NCBI RefSeq assembly: GCF_002967715.1
Contig: NZ_PUIA01000069.1
Span: forward strand, 186,001-250,000
Origin: Blastopirellula marina
GTDB lineage: Bacteria > Planctomycetota > Planctomycetia > Pirellulales > Pirellulaceae
Length of the DNA: 64,000 nt
Direction: 5' to 3'
Position 1 is the first letter of the stretch, and each line of letters starts with the position of its first letter. Below are positions 45,918-55,579 of this stretch, piece after piece. A program made the translations under genes and the position numbers. A model generated the notes under the pieces. That model saw nothing but the letters and a program-made list of their open reading frames with translations, ran no database searches and was not told where the DNA came from.

Positions 45918-48900
45918 TTAGTCTTCGTCGCTGCCGAATAGCTGATCGACCGCCGAAACGTAGAAGCTCTCTTCCAACACGTCGGTATCCCAGTCGATCA
46001 GACGCTCGCCAGGCAGAATGGTTGTGCTCATTAGACCATCCGCCGAATGCTCTAAGCCGGCGACATGACCCAGTTCGTGCATCAGCACCGACAGCAAGTC
46101 GATCTTGCCGGAAGCAGAGGAAGTACTCGTGGCGAGCAAACGGCTGCTCTCGCTGTCGATACTGTATTCAGACGAGTCGAGCGGAGTCAAATCGATGAAC
46201 CAGCCCCAGCCAGCAGCGTCGTGATCGAGATAAATCGTGTTCCCGATTGTCGATGCTAATTGGCTACCAGGCAGGTCGACGATCTGAATCGTCACCACGT
46301 TGGTATCATTCCCGATGCTCGAGGCGATCACCTCCGGCGGCAAGGCAGCCGTAACAATGCCAACATCACCAGACGTCAACGACGCAGCATTGCCACCCAC
46401 GTTTACGCTTGAGGTGAGGATCGAATCGCTCATGGCCGCTTTGAGCAAAATGGGGGACCAATCGAACGAATGGCTCGGCCCATTATGCGAATCCCCGAAA
46501 GCGGTTCGGAAGTAAGAGAACCCGCTGCCATACACGTCGCCCGTCAAATCGAAATCGATGAAGGCATTCGAGCTGCTGCTTCCGATCGCGCTAATATACG
46601 CACTGAAGTCGGCAACACCCACTCGCCCGTCGTCGTTCAAGTCGTAAATCATCGGTAGCAATCGCACCGACAAATCTACGTCTGACGTGGGACTACCGAC
46701 CACGCCAACCCCGTCCACGGTTAGCGATACGCCAGACATCGAGGTCAGGAAGTTATTGAAATCGACGCCTAGCGTTCCACCAATCTCCGGAGCATCCAGA
46801 CCATTGGCGACCGGCTCGAAGCGAATTCGTCCCAAGCGGATACGTTGCCCTGCGCTCAAGGTAACGCCGGAGGAGGTCACGTTGAGCGTTGCGGTGCCGG
46901 CTGCATTATTCACGCCGGTACCTGTTGCGACGGTAAAGTTTGAATCGAGAACGATCGAGGTGGCCCGATAAATGGACGAATCAAAGTTCAATGTCGCGGC
47001 AGCCGCGGTAATGGCATCACCACCGGTGCCATCAGGCGTGCCCCAAACCTCTACCCAGAAGGAGTCCCATTCGCCGATAATCTCGTCGCTCTGCGGTCGG
47101 CTATCGACGATCCCATCGCCACCGGTGTCGGTCACATCGCGGACCGCGGTGATGGTGAAATTGGTAAGGCCGCGCACTTCAACGGTGACCGTCGCGGTCG
47201 ACTCCATCCCGTCGTCGTTGATCGTGTAGGTGAAAGTATCGGAACCGGTGAAGTTGGCCGCAGGGGTGTATTGCACATGGTCGCCAACAACCACCACAGT
47301 CCCACCGGCAGCGGTGCTACTCGAGTCCAGAGTAATCAGGACAGAAGAATTCGCTTCGCTGGGGCCTCCCTTGTCGTCGTTCTTCAGCACCGGCAGCAGG
47401 GTTGCCGTATCTCGATCGGCAATGAAGATGTCGTCTAGTGCTTCGGGCTCGTCATTGACCGGTGCCACGACCAGGCTCACCGTGGCAGGCGTACCGTAAA
47501 GCCCAAAAGCATTCGCCACGTTGTATTGAAACGAAACGGTGCCGTTGTAGTCGGCGGGGGGCGTAAACGTGATTTCGCCCGTCGTGTTATTAACGGTCAA
47601 CTCGCCGACAGCCGGTTGCGACAGAAGATGCAACGTTGACGGATCCAGCGTGCTGTTCGACCCGTTATCGTTTGCCAGGGGATTGAAAGTAATCGACGTG
47701 TCTTCATTCAGATTGACAACATCCTGAGCCAACAACGGCCGGTTCGCCACGGTGACATTGATCACATCGTAGTCGATCAGGCTGGGAACAATCTCACCTT
47801 CGAGGTCGTTCGAGGCAGCGACCATAATCTTGTAAACACCAGGTGCGAGTCCTGCGCTGGCATTGATCTGCAGCACACCGGTGGTGGCATCCACCGAGTA
47901 GGAAAGCCCATTGGGAGCGTAATATGGGAGCCGCTTTGATGTATCCGTATTGTTACTGGGGAAGTAACTTTGGTCATGATAGACGATCGCCCCACTATCC
48001 CAATCCTTGGCGCTTAACTGAAACGTAAAGCTACTGTTGGGCGTCATCGTGACATCGGGAATGAACGACAAGTAGGGATTCGTGGTGTAGTTGTCATTAG
48101 GAGCATACGATACGTCGAACGACCGGCTGAGGGTGTGTCCTTGCCCGTCCGACACCGTAACCGTAATCGTGTCAGTTCCCGTTGCCCCATCGGGGATCTT
48201 CAATCGCAAGACACCATTTTCCATATCGACGAAGGTTGTCACTTCGTCCATGACGACCTGCCACTGGGGCGTCGTACCGCCGCCGGTGTACGTTCCGCTG
48301 ATCGACTCGCGAACGCGTTCGCCTTCGGTCAGAAAACCAAAGACCGAATGCTGGAAATCCAGATGCGGGGCAGTCCCTTCCATAATGAAGAACTGCGAGT
48401 TGTTCGTATCGTCGAACGACTTGGCGAACGACAAGACCCCCGTGCCGTTATGGCGAAGATCGGGATCGTACTCGTCTTCAAAGTCCGACAGCGTAGACCC
48501 GCCGGTACCGTTGCCGTTGGGATCGCCACCCTGAATCACGAAGCTTTGATAGATCCGATGGAACGTCAGACCATCGTAGAAACCGCTCTCGGCCAGTTCG
48601 ATGATGCGCGAGGTCGCACGACTGGCTTCCTCTTCAAACAGATAGAACTCCATCGTGCCGTAGCGCGCGTTGTAAATTCGCAGGCTCTTGTTTCCCTGCA
48701 TCACCGTTGCGATGACGGTCCCTGACGACGAGGTCACGGTGTACGTCAACGGCTGCCCGGAAGGGGAGTAGCCATCCAATGCAATGTGATACGACTGCCC
48801 CGAGATCAAGTCGTTCTGGTCTGGGATCTCTTCGAAGTACAGGTCCTCGCCCTGCGGGATGGTGATGCCGGTGTAGGCGATCAGGTCTTCGATTTCCTGC

Positions 48901-49409
48901 ACCCCGGTAACACGAGTCCCATCCGCGAATACCCAGGTAGGAAGTTGCGTAATATTCTTCTCGACACCAAGGGCATTGAGCGTGTGATTGGGATTGGTGA
49001 CTTCTTCGAACGGCAGTTCGGAATAACCATCGCCGAACATCGCTTTCTGCCTGGTGCAGTGGGGGCACCAGTCGGCACCGTAGAATTTAGCTCCGCTATC
49101 GAAGATCGCTTTGGCCAAGGCTTTCAAGTCGACGTTGTCGTACGTGACGCCATTGACGGTGATCGATTCCCCCTCCAGAGCCAAGGCCTCGCTGGCCAAC
49201 GCGCCATCGAGAAGTTGTCGCGATTCAAGCTGCTGCCCTTGTGGTTGCCATTGGCCGCGACGTCGCTTTTGCGCATAGCACGGCGTTACCCGTCGCCGGT
49301 ACGAGGCGATCGCCGCACTCAGCAAAACGATCAGCAACAGTCCAACGACGACGGTAGCAGCGAAAAAGAATAAAGGTTCAACAACGGCCATGGAGTCTAA
49401 GTCAGGCAT
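45918..49409 (-). CDS. LEPR-XLL surface protein with thioredoxin, cyclophilin, cadherin-like, cohesin-like, dockerin and matrixin modules
   Basis: 1163 residues from the ATG at 49409 (starts at 49433 GTG and 49391 ATG are possible). A transmembrane helix (residues ~11-35) precedes basic residues and LESRQLLDG (61-69). Modules in order: thioredoxin-like fold with WCPHC (114-118) and a cis-Pro-like LPTW; cyclophilin PPIase with FHRIYQSFVIQGGDPNG (~275-300); an Ig-like domain; two cadherin-like/Big repeats with LANDNGSNST and LKNDDKGG; a cohesin-like module starting DSFWVEVWGTPDG; a dockerin-type loop YDLNDDGRVGVADF; and a C-terminal metzincin site HELGHVAGLEH (~1110) with a Met-turn LMS. The redox, isomerase and protease modules suggest extracytoplasmic protein folding and cleavage. 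Activity is inferred. Confidence 0.88.
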   Translation of the reverse strand: MPDLDSMAVVEPLFFFAATVVVGLLLIVLLSAAIASYRRRVTPCYAQKRRRGQWQPQGQQLESRQLLDGALASEALALEGESITVNGVTYDNVDLKALAKAIFDSGAKFYGADWCPHCTRQKAMFGDGYSELPFEEVTNPNHTLNALGVEKNITQLPTWVFADGTRVTGVQEIEDLIAYTGITIPQGEDLYFEEIPDQNDLISGQSYHIALDGYSPSGQPLTYTVTSSSGTVIATVMQGNKSLRIYNARYGTMEFYLFEEEASRATSRIIELAESGFYDGLTFHRIYQSFVIQGGDPNGNGTGGSTLSDFEDEYDPDLRHNGTGVLSFAKSFDDTNNSQFFIMEGTAPHLDFQHSVFGFLTEGERVRESISGTYTGGGTTPQWQVVMDEVTTFVDMENGVLRLKIPDGATGTDTITVTVSDGQGHTLSRSFDVSYAPNDNYTTNPYLSFIPDVTMTPNSSFTFQLSAKDWDSGAIVYHDQSYFPSNNTDTSKRLPYYAPNGLSYSVDATTGVLQINASAGLAPGVYKIMVAASNDLEGEIVPSLIDYDVINVTVANRPLLAQDVVNLNEDTSITFNPLANDNGSNSTLDPSTLHLLSQPAVGELTVNNTTGEITFTPPADYNGTVSFQYNVANAFGLYGTPATVSLVVAPVNDEPEALDDIFIADRDTATLLPVLKNDDKGGPSEANSSVLITLDSSSTAAGGTVVVVGDHVQYTPAANFTGSDTFTYTINDDGMESTATVTVEVRGLTNFTITAVRDVTDTGGDGIVDSRPQSDEIIGEWDSFWVEVWGTPDGTGGDAITAAAATLNFDSSIYRATSIVLDSNFTVATGTGVNNAAGTATLNVTSSGVTLSAGQRIRLGRIRFEPVANGLDAPEIGGTLGVDFNNFLTSMSGVSLTVDGVGVVGSPTSDVDLSVRLLPMIYDLNDDGRVGVADFSAYISAIGSSSSNAFIDFDLTGDVYGSGFSYFRTAFGDSHNGPSHSFDWSPILLKAAMSDSILTSSVNVGGNAASLTSGDVGIVTAALPPEVIASSIGNDTNVVTIQIVDLPGSQLASTIGNTIYLDHDAAGWGWFIDLTPLDSSEYSIDSESSRLLATSTSSASGKIDLLSVLMHELGHVAGLEHSADGLMSTTILPGERLIDWDTDVLEESFYVSAVDQLFGSDED

Positions 49410-49504
49410 GGGGATACTGGTGTGGGAAATCACTTAGTCCGACAGGTGCCAAAACAGCTAGGGTGATCATCGTAAATGTCACAAACCCAAGCTTATATGG
49501 TACA

Positions 49505-49550
49505 TGGGGTAATAATACTTTCCAGTAAACTTCCGCTTATAAACCCCTAA
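49505..49550. promoter_or_regulatory. Shared ACCCCTAAAG motif upstream of the 1163-residue gene
   Basis: TTATAAACCCCTAAAGTAGA (from 49537) closely matches GGTATAACCCCTAAAGTCAG (from 62793) upstream of the last gene. GGGGTAAT (49506-49513) makes a distant inverted partner to ATAAACCCC. The segment lies 100-140 bases before the coding start. Possibly an operator or promoter element common to large surface genes. Confidence 0.3.
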
Positions 49551-49616
49551 AGTAGACACTCCCTTAACCTCTTGGACGCCCGCTACGGGAGTTTCGTTCC
49601 TGGATTGCGCATAAAA

Positions 49617-49648
49617 AAACGCGGAACAGCCAAGGCCGTTCCGCGTTT
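49617..49648 (-). terminator. Strong intrinsic terminator after the DUF3467 gene
   Basis: AAACGCGGAAC (49617-49627) and GTTCCGCGTTT (49638-49648) form a perfect 11-bp stem; the loop contains GCC/GGC that may extend it. Read on the minus strand it ends in TTTTTTT. It separates the DUF3467 gene from the 1163-residue gene. Confidence 0.85.
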
Positions 49649-49670
49649 GGATTTACGTTCTCAGTCGGGA

Positions 49671-50009
49671 CTATTCAGCTGACTGGCGCTGAGCCGAAGG
49701 AATCACGCGCTTTTGGATGTCGGTTTCAAGGGTACCGAAAGCAGCTTCGTGACGCTGAACGGCCATGTGCAGAGCCCCCAGCATACGCTTGGCGGTGTAG
49801 TAGTTCAGGATGATTCGCTGCTGGACTTTGATCTTTTCTTGCGACTGAACCATTGGCTGGGTATTCAAACCGAAGTCAATGATCAATTCCTCTGGCGTGC
49901 CGGTCACACGGCAGAAGTTGGCGTAACAAGCGATCGCGCTGGTTTCGTCCAATTCAACTTGCTTCGGTGCAGGGGCAGCTTGACCTTGGTTTTCAGGGGC
50001 GTCCGACAT
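49671..50009 (-). CDS. DUF3467 domain protein
   Basis: 112 residues. YANFCRVTGTPEELIIDFGLN (split in two overlapping blocks here, YANFCRVTGTPEEL and EELIIDFGLN) is the DUF3467 signature, followed by QQRIILNYYTAKRMLGAL. A Gln/Ala/Pro-rich start leads in. AAGGAG stands 9 bases before the ATG, the strongest ribosome site in the window. The protein is small and soluble with no signal peptide; function unknown. It lies 182 bp after the M50-HlyD gene on the same strand and ends in its own terminator. Confidence 0.9.
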   Translation of the reverse strand: MSDAPENQGQAAPAPKQVELDETSAIACYANFCRVTGTPEELIIDFGLNTQPMVQSQEKIKVQQRIILNYYTAKRMLGALHMAVQRHEAAFGTLETDIQKRVIPSAQRQSAE

Positions 50010-50191
50010 GTAGATTGTCTCCTTGGAATTTAATGTTCACCGTAATGGTATTGAGCTAGTTTAGTCAGGACCCTCGGCACTTCGAGATGGCCCAAGCATA
50101 GTTTGTCACATCAAAAGATGGCTTCAACCAGCCCTAACCATCAAAACCGTAACAACTGGAAGAAAGCCCGAGACTTTACGTAAATTGGCGA

Positions 50192-52438
50192 CTACAGGTA
50201 GAAATGGAACGTCCGCGAGATGTATCGCCACAGGCGAGTTCCCATTGGTTCCCACTGTACCCAGACCTTCGCCCGGCCACGCATTCCCAGCTTCAGCTCT
50301 TCGTCGATTCCGTTCAAAGGAACCTGCGCCGGGAAGGTCGCGCTCTGGGGACGTAGCCGTCCTGACTCTTGGTCGGTTATGGCCGGCAGTTCGCCTCCTT
50401 GTTGCGTGCTGAGGGCAGGCGGAATGAACTCGACCTCTTTGCTTCCCATGACGGCGATGCGACCGGTGAACGTTCGGCCTGGGAAAGCATCGAGCTTGAT
50501 GGCGACTTCCTGATCGGGGTTCACCAGTTCGATATGATCCTGGTCGATATACAGCACGGCTTCCATCTCGTCGGCGTTGCCGATCTGGCACACGATGTCA
50601 CTGGTCGAAAGCTTGGCTCCTTCGTTCTTTTTGTCGAAGATCGAACCGGACCATTCAGACAGCATCCCGCTATCGCCGCCTCGGCTTTTCTTATCGGGAA
50701 CGGGGAACACGGTTCCATCAATTGGGGCCGGCACGTCGATCAGTGCGACCTGCTGACGTTTCTTTTCAAGCTGTTGGTGAACAGACTTCAACTGCTGAAT
50801 GACTTCGAGGTAAGTCTGCTCGACTTCGCCTCCTTGCTCTGCCCGCAACCGCTGGTTGTTGAGCGAATCGGAAAGCAGTTCGAGCCGTTCCTCTTCGTTT
50901 TCCAGCTCCGAAAGTTCCAGCAGCAAGTCGAGGTTGGTAACCCGTGCGAGCTTGGTGCCTTGGGTAACCTGCTGACCAGGCTTGACCAGCATGCTTTCCA
51001 ACTGACCTGGCACGACCACGAAGACGCTCTCGGCGTTTCTTGGTTGCACTTCCACCGGGCACTTTACCCATTGGGGGACGGGAACGTACACGATTCCCGC
51101 GATCACCGCTGCCACGACCGAGGCGGTAATCAACACATTTTTCCGCTTCACCTGTGACATTCTCCCAGGGACATACAGGAACTTGCACAATTGATAGATA
51201 GGCATGACCACCAAACCGTAGATCCCCGCCAAGGCGATCATCTGACCGATGACCTGCAAGCCGTACGGCTTGAAGACCTGGTTCAAGAAGAGCATGATCG
51301 ACGCGGTCACGAACAAGCGATAAACGTTTGACGCAACGGTGTAGAGGCCAAAAAAGAACTGGTTTCGTTCCGGCAGGAACGGATCTTCGGGAAGTTCCAT
51401 TCCCAGGCAATACTTCGACATGTAGCGATGCAGCACGCTGCTCGCCTTCTGACGCATGTTCGGAACTTCCATGATGTCCGACAGGATGTAATAACCGTCG
51501 TAGCGGAGCAGGGGGTTACCGTTAAAGATCACCGTGCTCACCGAACTGACGAACATGACCTGCAGCGCCAAGTGATTCAGCAAACCAGGCTCGCTAAACC
51601 ACCAGATAAATGTGGCGATACAAGCCAGGAAAACTTCGACATACATCCCCGCCGCACCGATCATCGCACGGTGCCACTTGTTGGGCAGCATCCACGAGTC
51701 GGAAACGTTGCAGTACAAGCACGGCGTCATCACCAGGAACATGACACCCATTTCGTGGCATTCGCCGCCGTATCGCTTACAGGACAAACCGTGGCCGAAT
51801 TCGTGCAGCACCTTGGTGAAGCCCAGCACGGCACCTAGCAGCAGCCAGTTCGACGGTCCGAAGAACTCTTGAAACGACGGCAGCCGACTGCGGAAGACGT
51901 CGTTCTGCACGGTAACCAGCCCGACCGCCGCGGCACAAAGCAGCGCCACGAAGATGAACGCCGGCATCGTAAAGAACCAGCGAGTGTACGGATTGAGCGC
52001 GGTCAGCAGACGATCAGGATCGAAACCTTTGAAGCGGACAGCCAGGATGTTGGACATCAACTGGACGGTCTCTTTCCACTTCCGCTCGTCACGACGAGCT
52101 TTCAACTGACGCCCCTGGTCCATCGCCGTGGTGATCACCAGACCGCTGCGATGCAAGGTTCCGATGAACTGCTGCAGGTCGGTAAAGCTGATCTTCTGCG
52201 GCGCGAACTCTTTCTCGAACTTCTCTTTGATCTCCTGCAAAGAAGTCTTGCCATCGAGCATGCCCAAAATGGCGTATTCTTCTTCCTGGAAACGAAAGTA
52301 GTTCAGCCCAATTGGTTCCTTCACGACCCAGTAACCACGCCCCTGGTAGGTATGCTGCCGGGCGGTGAGGTCTGGACGTTTACGCAGCGGCAGTGGACGA
52401 CTGCTACTGGCAACCAAACTGTCTTGAAGACTGACCAA
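50192..52438 (-). CDS. PqqD-like / M50 site-2 protease / HlyD fusion membrane protein
   Basis: 748 residues from a TTG at 52438. Residues ~20-105 resemble PqqD, the RiPP recognition element: YWVVKEPIGLNYFRFQEEEY and a LDGKTSLQEIKEKF winged-helix pattern. A polytopic M50 domain follows (~155-430) with zinc motif HEFGH at 212-216 and the second-site motif NPLLRYDGYYILSD, so it should be catalytically competent. A final membrane helix (~435-455) leads to a HlyD-like periplasmic adaptor (VVPGQLESMLVKPGQQVTQG, a coiled coil, then VPAPIDGTVFPVP) with a beta-barrel end. It resembles peptide-exporter-linked M50 proteins. It is 51 bp downstream of a separate HlyD gene, in an operon-like run. Confidence 0.85.
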   Translation of the reverse strand: MVSLQDSLVASSSRPLPLRKRPDLTARQHTYQGRGYWVVKEPIGLNYFRFQEEEYAILGMLDGKTSLQEIKEKFEKEFAPQKISFTDLQQFIGTLHRSGLVITTAMDQGRQLKARRDERKWKETVQLMSNILAVRFKGFDPDRLLTALNPYTRWFFTMPAFIFVALLCAAAVGLVTVQNDVFRSRLPSFQEFFGPSNWLLLGAVLGFTKVLHEFGHGLSCKRYGGECHEMGVMFLVMTPCLYCNVSDSWMLPNKWHRAMIGAAGMYVEVFLACIATFIWWFSEPGLLNHLALQVMFVSSVSTVIFNGNPLLRYDGYYILSDIMEVPNMRQKASSVLHRYMSKYCLGMELPEDPFLPERNQFFFGLYTVASNVYRLFVTASIMLFLNQVFKPYGLQVIGQMIALAGIYGLVVMPIYQLCKFLYVPGRMSQVKRKNVLITASVVAAVIAGIVYVPVPQWVKCPVEVQPRNAESVFVVVPGQLESMLVKPGQQVTQGTKLARVTNLDLLLELSELENEEERLELLSDSLNNQRLRAEQGGEVEQTYLEVIQQLKSVHQQLEKKRQQVALIDVPAPIDGTVFPVPDKKSRGGDSGMLSEWSGSIFDKKNEGAKLSTSDIVCQIGNADEMEAVLYIDQDHIELVNPDQEVAIKLDAFPGRTFTGRIAVMGSKEVEFIPPALSTQQGGELPAITDQESGRLRPQSATFPAQVPLNGIDEELKLGMRGRAKVWVQWEPMGTRLWRYISRTFHFYL

Positions 52439-52489
52439 TGCTAAATCTCGGGGCGGGGTAGGGGAATCGTAAGCTTGACGCGGCGGCGA

Positions 52490-53425
52490 TTATTTGCGGC
52501 TACCGTCGAGATGAGCGCTGAGCGTCGAAGGACGATCCAGGTGAACCGTTACGTCGGCCACGTCCCCTGGGAAGAGCATCCACGAACTGGTCGATGGTTG
52601 GTTCTGCACTTCGGCGGTGAAGTCGAAGTTGCCGGTGGCGTCGATTTCTGGACTGGCGAAAACCACGGTTCCTTCCAGCTTGATCAAACCGCCTGGCGTT
52701 TCGGCCTGAACCGTAACCGGCTTGCCGATCACCATGCCAGGAACATACGTATCGGCGTTGAGCGAGCCTTCAACCTTCAGACGCTTCAGCCCCACAACCC
52801 GCATCAACGGATCGCCAGGGCGAACCCATTCTCCTTCGTGGCGATACTTTTGCACGACGACACCATCAATCGGCGTGGTGGTCTTGCATTTGTCGATAAT
52901 CATGTCGGCCGCTTCCATTTCAGCTTCGGCCTCTCCGGCGGTCATGCCGGCGACCTTGAAGTTCATGTCGGCTTGCTCGGCTTGCAGCAGGGCCTTTTCC
53001 CACTGGAGTTGAGCCTTGCGAATGGTGATTTCCGCGATGGCCCCTTTGACCCCTTTGTTGGCGGCTTCCAACTGTTCGAACTCCGCCTTGGCGACTTCAG
53101 CTGCTTTGGCGGCATACTTGATGTCGACCTGGTTGGTGGCTTGTTCGGTGGCCTTATCAAACTTCAGCTTGGCAATCTCGCGCTGCTTGGTGGGAAGCGA
53201 GTCGTCAATCTGAGCGATCTGAGTACCAACGGTCACGTAGTCGCCACGTTCAACCGGAATGCTTACCAACACGCCGGTCTCTTGAGCCGGAACATTGACT
53301 TCATCAATCAACGACACCAGGCAGCGTTCGACGACCACCTCGGAAGGTGCCGCTGAAGTTTGAGCGAAAACGTGTCCGGCAATCAGTAGCGATGTGGCAA
53401 CCGAAAGAATCACAGACTTGGACAT
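52490..53425 (-). CDS. HlyD/RND-type periplasmic adaptor protein
   Basis: 311 residues. A signal peptide (MSKSVILSVATSLLIAGHVF) is followed by the lipoyl/biotinyl-like half-motif VPAQETGVLVSIPVERGDYV, a long helical hairpin (about residues 75-155, rich in Ala, Glu and Lys), the second lipoyl half TTPIDGVVVQKYRHEGEWVR, and a C-terminal barrel region (VIGKPVTVQAETPGG). This is a membrane-fusion protein that would bridge an inner-membrane pump to the outer membrane. GAGG lies about 10 bases upstream of the ATG. No ABC or RND pump gene is adjacent; the neighbours are two other HlyD-bearing proteins. Confidence 0.9.
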   Translation of the reverse strand: MSKSVILSVATSLLIAGHVFAQTSAAPSEVVVERCLVSLIDEVNVPAQETGVLVSIPVERGDYVTVGTQIAQIDDSLPTKQREIAKLKFDKATEQATNQVDIKYAAKAAEVAKAEFEQLEAANKGVKGAIAEITIRKAQLQWEKALLQAEQADMNFKVAGMTAGEAEAEMEAADMIIDKCKTTTPIDGVVVQKYRHEGEWVRPGDPLMRVVGLKRLKVEGSLNADTYVPGMVIGKPVTVQAETPGGLIKLEGTVVFASPEIDATGNFDFTAEVQNQPSTSSWMLFPGDVADVTVHLDRPSTLSAHLDGSRK

Positions 53426-53515
53426 GGGTTTCTTACCTCGTGCGATGATGGATCCTGCAGACTCATTGCAGGGCCGAAAAAGCTTGAATTGAACGCATCA
53501 CGATCGATGCCGGAT

Positions 53516-55579
53516 TTAAAACAACAACCGCGATTCGACGAATTCAAAGAGTTCGTGGAACCAGGTATAGCCCAGCGGAGCCGTTCCGCAGTGGACCTTC
53601 GCGGTGGCCGTGGCACCCGCTCGTAGATGCTCAATGTCTTGTTTGTCGATTGCCACTTTCAGCTTCACGACCTGGCCTTCCGTTTCGTCGGGCTGGGCCA
53701 GTCGCTGAATCTCGGTGACGTGCCCAGTGAGCTGACGACCAGGATCGCTGGCCATGATGTAGGTCACCTCCAGGCCCTCCGCTGCCTCTTGATGCTCCAG
53801 GGCGTACTGAATGTGCTGGATTCGTTTTTCCGGCATGCGGATTTCCAGAATCCAATCCTGGGTCGGATCGATGACGGTCATCAGCACCTGACCCGGCTGA
53901 ACAGGACGCTGCATCAGGTTGTCTCGTACATCCCAGGTCACAATCTCGCCGGTAATCGGGCTGGCAACATCCAGGCGTGCCATCTTCTCTTCGATCAGCG
54001 TGATCTGTTCGTTCAGGTGTTCGTACTTCTGGCGAGCCTGACCGAGATCGATGGTCAACTGGGTTGCTTCCGAAGCGTTACGCATTTCCTGCGGACGACG
54101 CTTGCGATACTCAAGCGAATTGATAGTCGACAAGAGTTTTTCGCGATCGCCGGTAAACTGCTTGTACTGACGTTCGAGTTCGGTGTTACGCAGGCGGGCC
54201 ACCATCTGGCCTTGTTCGACATGATCGCCATGGTCGACCGGAACTTCAATGACTTCCCCTTCGACGTTGACAAACACTTCGCGCTGCACCACCGGTGTCA
54301 GCGTAGCGGCCCCTGCCACTTTGAACGGAGCGGGAATCAAAAACAGGGCGGCGATAACGGCTACGGCCCCGACAATCGCCAAAACGGTTTTAGGCAGGTT
54401 GCGAGCCGTGACCAAAACCTTCGACTTACCCAGAACGCGCCAGAGCGGCGTCAGCGGAATCGAGTTGTAGTCGATCGCATTGGCCAAAGCGCGGCTGCTG
54501 TGCTCGGAGATCAGCTCGACCCCTTTCGAGAACTCTTCCTGCTGCGAGCTGTCTTCAATCTGCTCGACAACCAGGGCACCGAGGATCTCGCCTTGGAATT
54601 GGCGTTCTTCTTCTCCTTCTTCCCGCTTCATGTTGTCGGTCGCGTGTTCCGGGCGACGCAGCGGGATGACGGCGATGGTTTTGGTGTGCGATTCGTCGAC
54701 ATAGTCGTGGACCGCAGTCTCTAACTGCGGAGACAGATCGTCCGTCTGTCCATTGAACCAGAATGGTTCGCCCGTCTCGATGACACGCGACGCCAACTTG
54801 CCGAGCAACTGCACCTGGCTCGCTCGCGAGTCGAATACGTCTTGTCCGCTGACGGCTTCCACCTTCCAGCGTCCGCGACGCAACACAACCGATACGCGAT
54901 CGCAGCCGATCAGTCGTCGGCCTTCGTTGGCGATGGTATAGGCCGTTTGGCGGAGGTCTAAGTTTTCGTGAACGGCGCGGCTGAATTGTTCGATCTTCGA
55001 CCACAGCGACTGACGATCGTTGAAGTCGCGCAGCTTGCGAGTCTTGAACCAGTCGGTGGCCAGCCCGCACATCTGCTCTAAAAAGCGGAGGTAACCGCGT
55101 TGGCTGTTAGGGGCTGAGTTCGGTCGCTGGAAGATCTCGATGACCCCTTCGACCTTATCTTCGACCTGAATCGGTGCGACGACCAGAAGTTGATTGGTGG
55201 GGTTACCGGCCGAGTTCTCTTCGGCACCGCCAGACTGAGGAGCCAAGAGCTGAGCTTCGGCACCCTTGAACATCGTTTCGATCAAACGGAGGTGACGAAT
55301 ACCTTCGTCGCTTTTCGGATCGACAAGCCCACGGGCCAGATTGATCTGGTAAATCAACTGCGGTCGGCGCTGCTCGTCATAGATCCAGGCAGCCCCACCA
55401 ACAGCAGCCAAAGCGGAAACCACTTTGGGCAGGACTTCCTTGAAATATTCCTCTGGAGGGACATCCCGTTTGGAAAGTTGGGCAATCTCCTGAATCAGAC
55501 CTCGAATCTGCTTTTTAGTGCTTTCGAGGGTCTCGGGATTCACGGACGAGGGCTCTGTGGACATGCCGGGACTATTCAT
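53516..55579 (-). CDS. GAF-domain/HlyD fusion protein
   Basis: 687 residues. The N-terminal ~370 residues are cytoplasmic and contain two GAF-like regions: one around YFKEVLPKVVSALAAVGGAA (from ~40), the other around LRQTAYTIANEGRRLIGCDR (from ~205) with RGRWKVEAVSGQ. One transmembrane helix (VLAIVGAVAVIAALFLIPAP, from ~395) then leads to HlyD-type lipoyl halves (NVEGEVIEVPVDHGDHVEQG and DVASPITGEIVTWDV) with a coiled-coil hairpin between and a short barrel. It is expected to couple sensing of a small ligand in the cytoplasm to a periplasmic adaptor. First gene of the HlyD run; the stop is 90 bp before the next start. Confidence 0.87.
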   Translation of the reverse strand: MNSPGMSTEPSSVNPETLESTKKQIRGLIQEIAQLSKRDVPPEEYFKEVLPKVVSALAAVGGAAWIYDEQRRPQLIYQINLARGLVDPKSDEGIRHLRLIETMFKGAEAQLLAPQSGGAEENSAGNPTNQLLVVAPIQVEDKVEGVIEIFQRPNSAPNSQRGYLRFLEQMCGLATDWFKTRKLRDFNDRQSLWSKIEQFSRAVHENLDLRQTAYTIANEGRRLIGCDRVSVVLRRGRWKVEAVSGQDVFDSRASQVQLLGKLASRVIETGEPFWFNGQTDDLSPQLETAVHDYVDESHTKTIAVIPLRRPEHATDNMKREEGEEERQFQGEILGALVVEQIEDSSQQEEFSKGVELISEHSSRALANAIDYNSIPLTPLWRVLGKSKVLVTARNLPKTVLAIVGAVAVIAALFLIPAPFKVAGAATLTPVVQREVFVNVEGEVIEVPVDHGDHVEQGQMVARLRNTELERQYKQFTGDREKLLSTINSLEYRKRRPQEMRNASEATQLTIDLGQARQKYEHLNEQITLIEEKMARLDVASPITGEIVTWDVRDNLMQRPVQPGQVLMTVIDPTQDWILEIRMPEKRIQHIQYALEHQEAAEGLEVTYIMASDPGRQLTGHVTEIQRLAQPDETEGQVVKLKVAIDKQDIEHLRAGATATAKVHCGTAPLGYTWFHELFEFVESRLLF

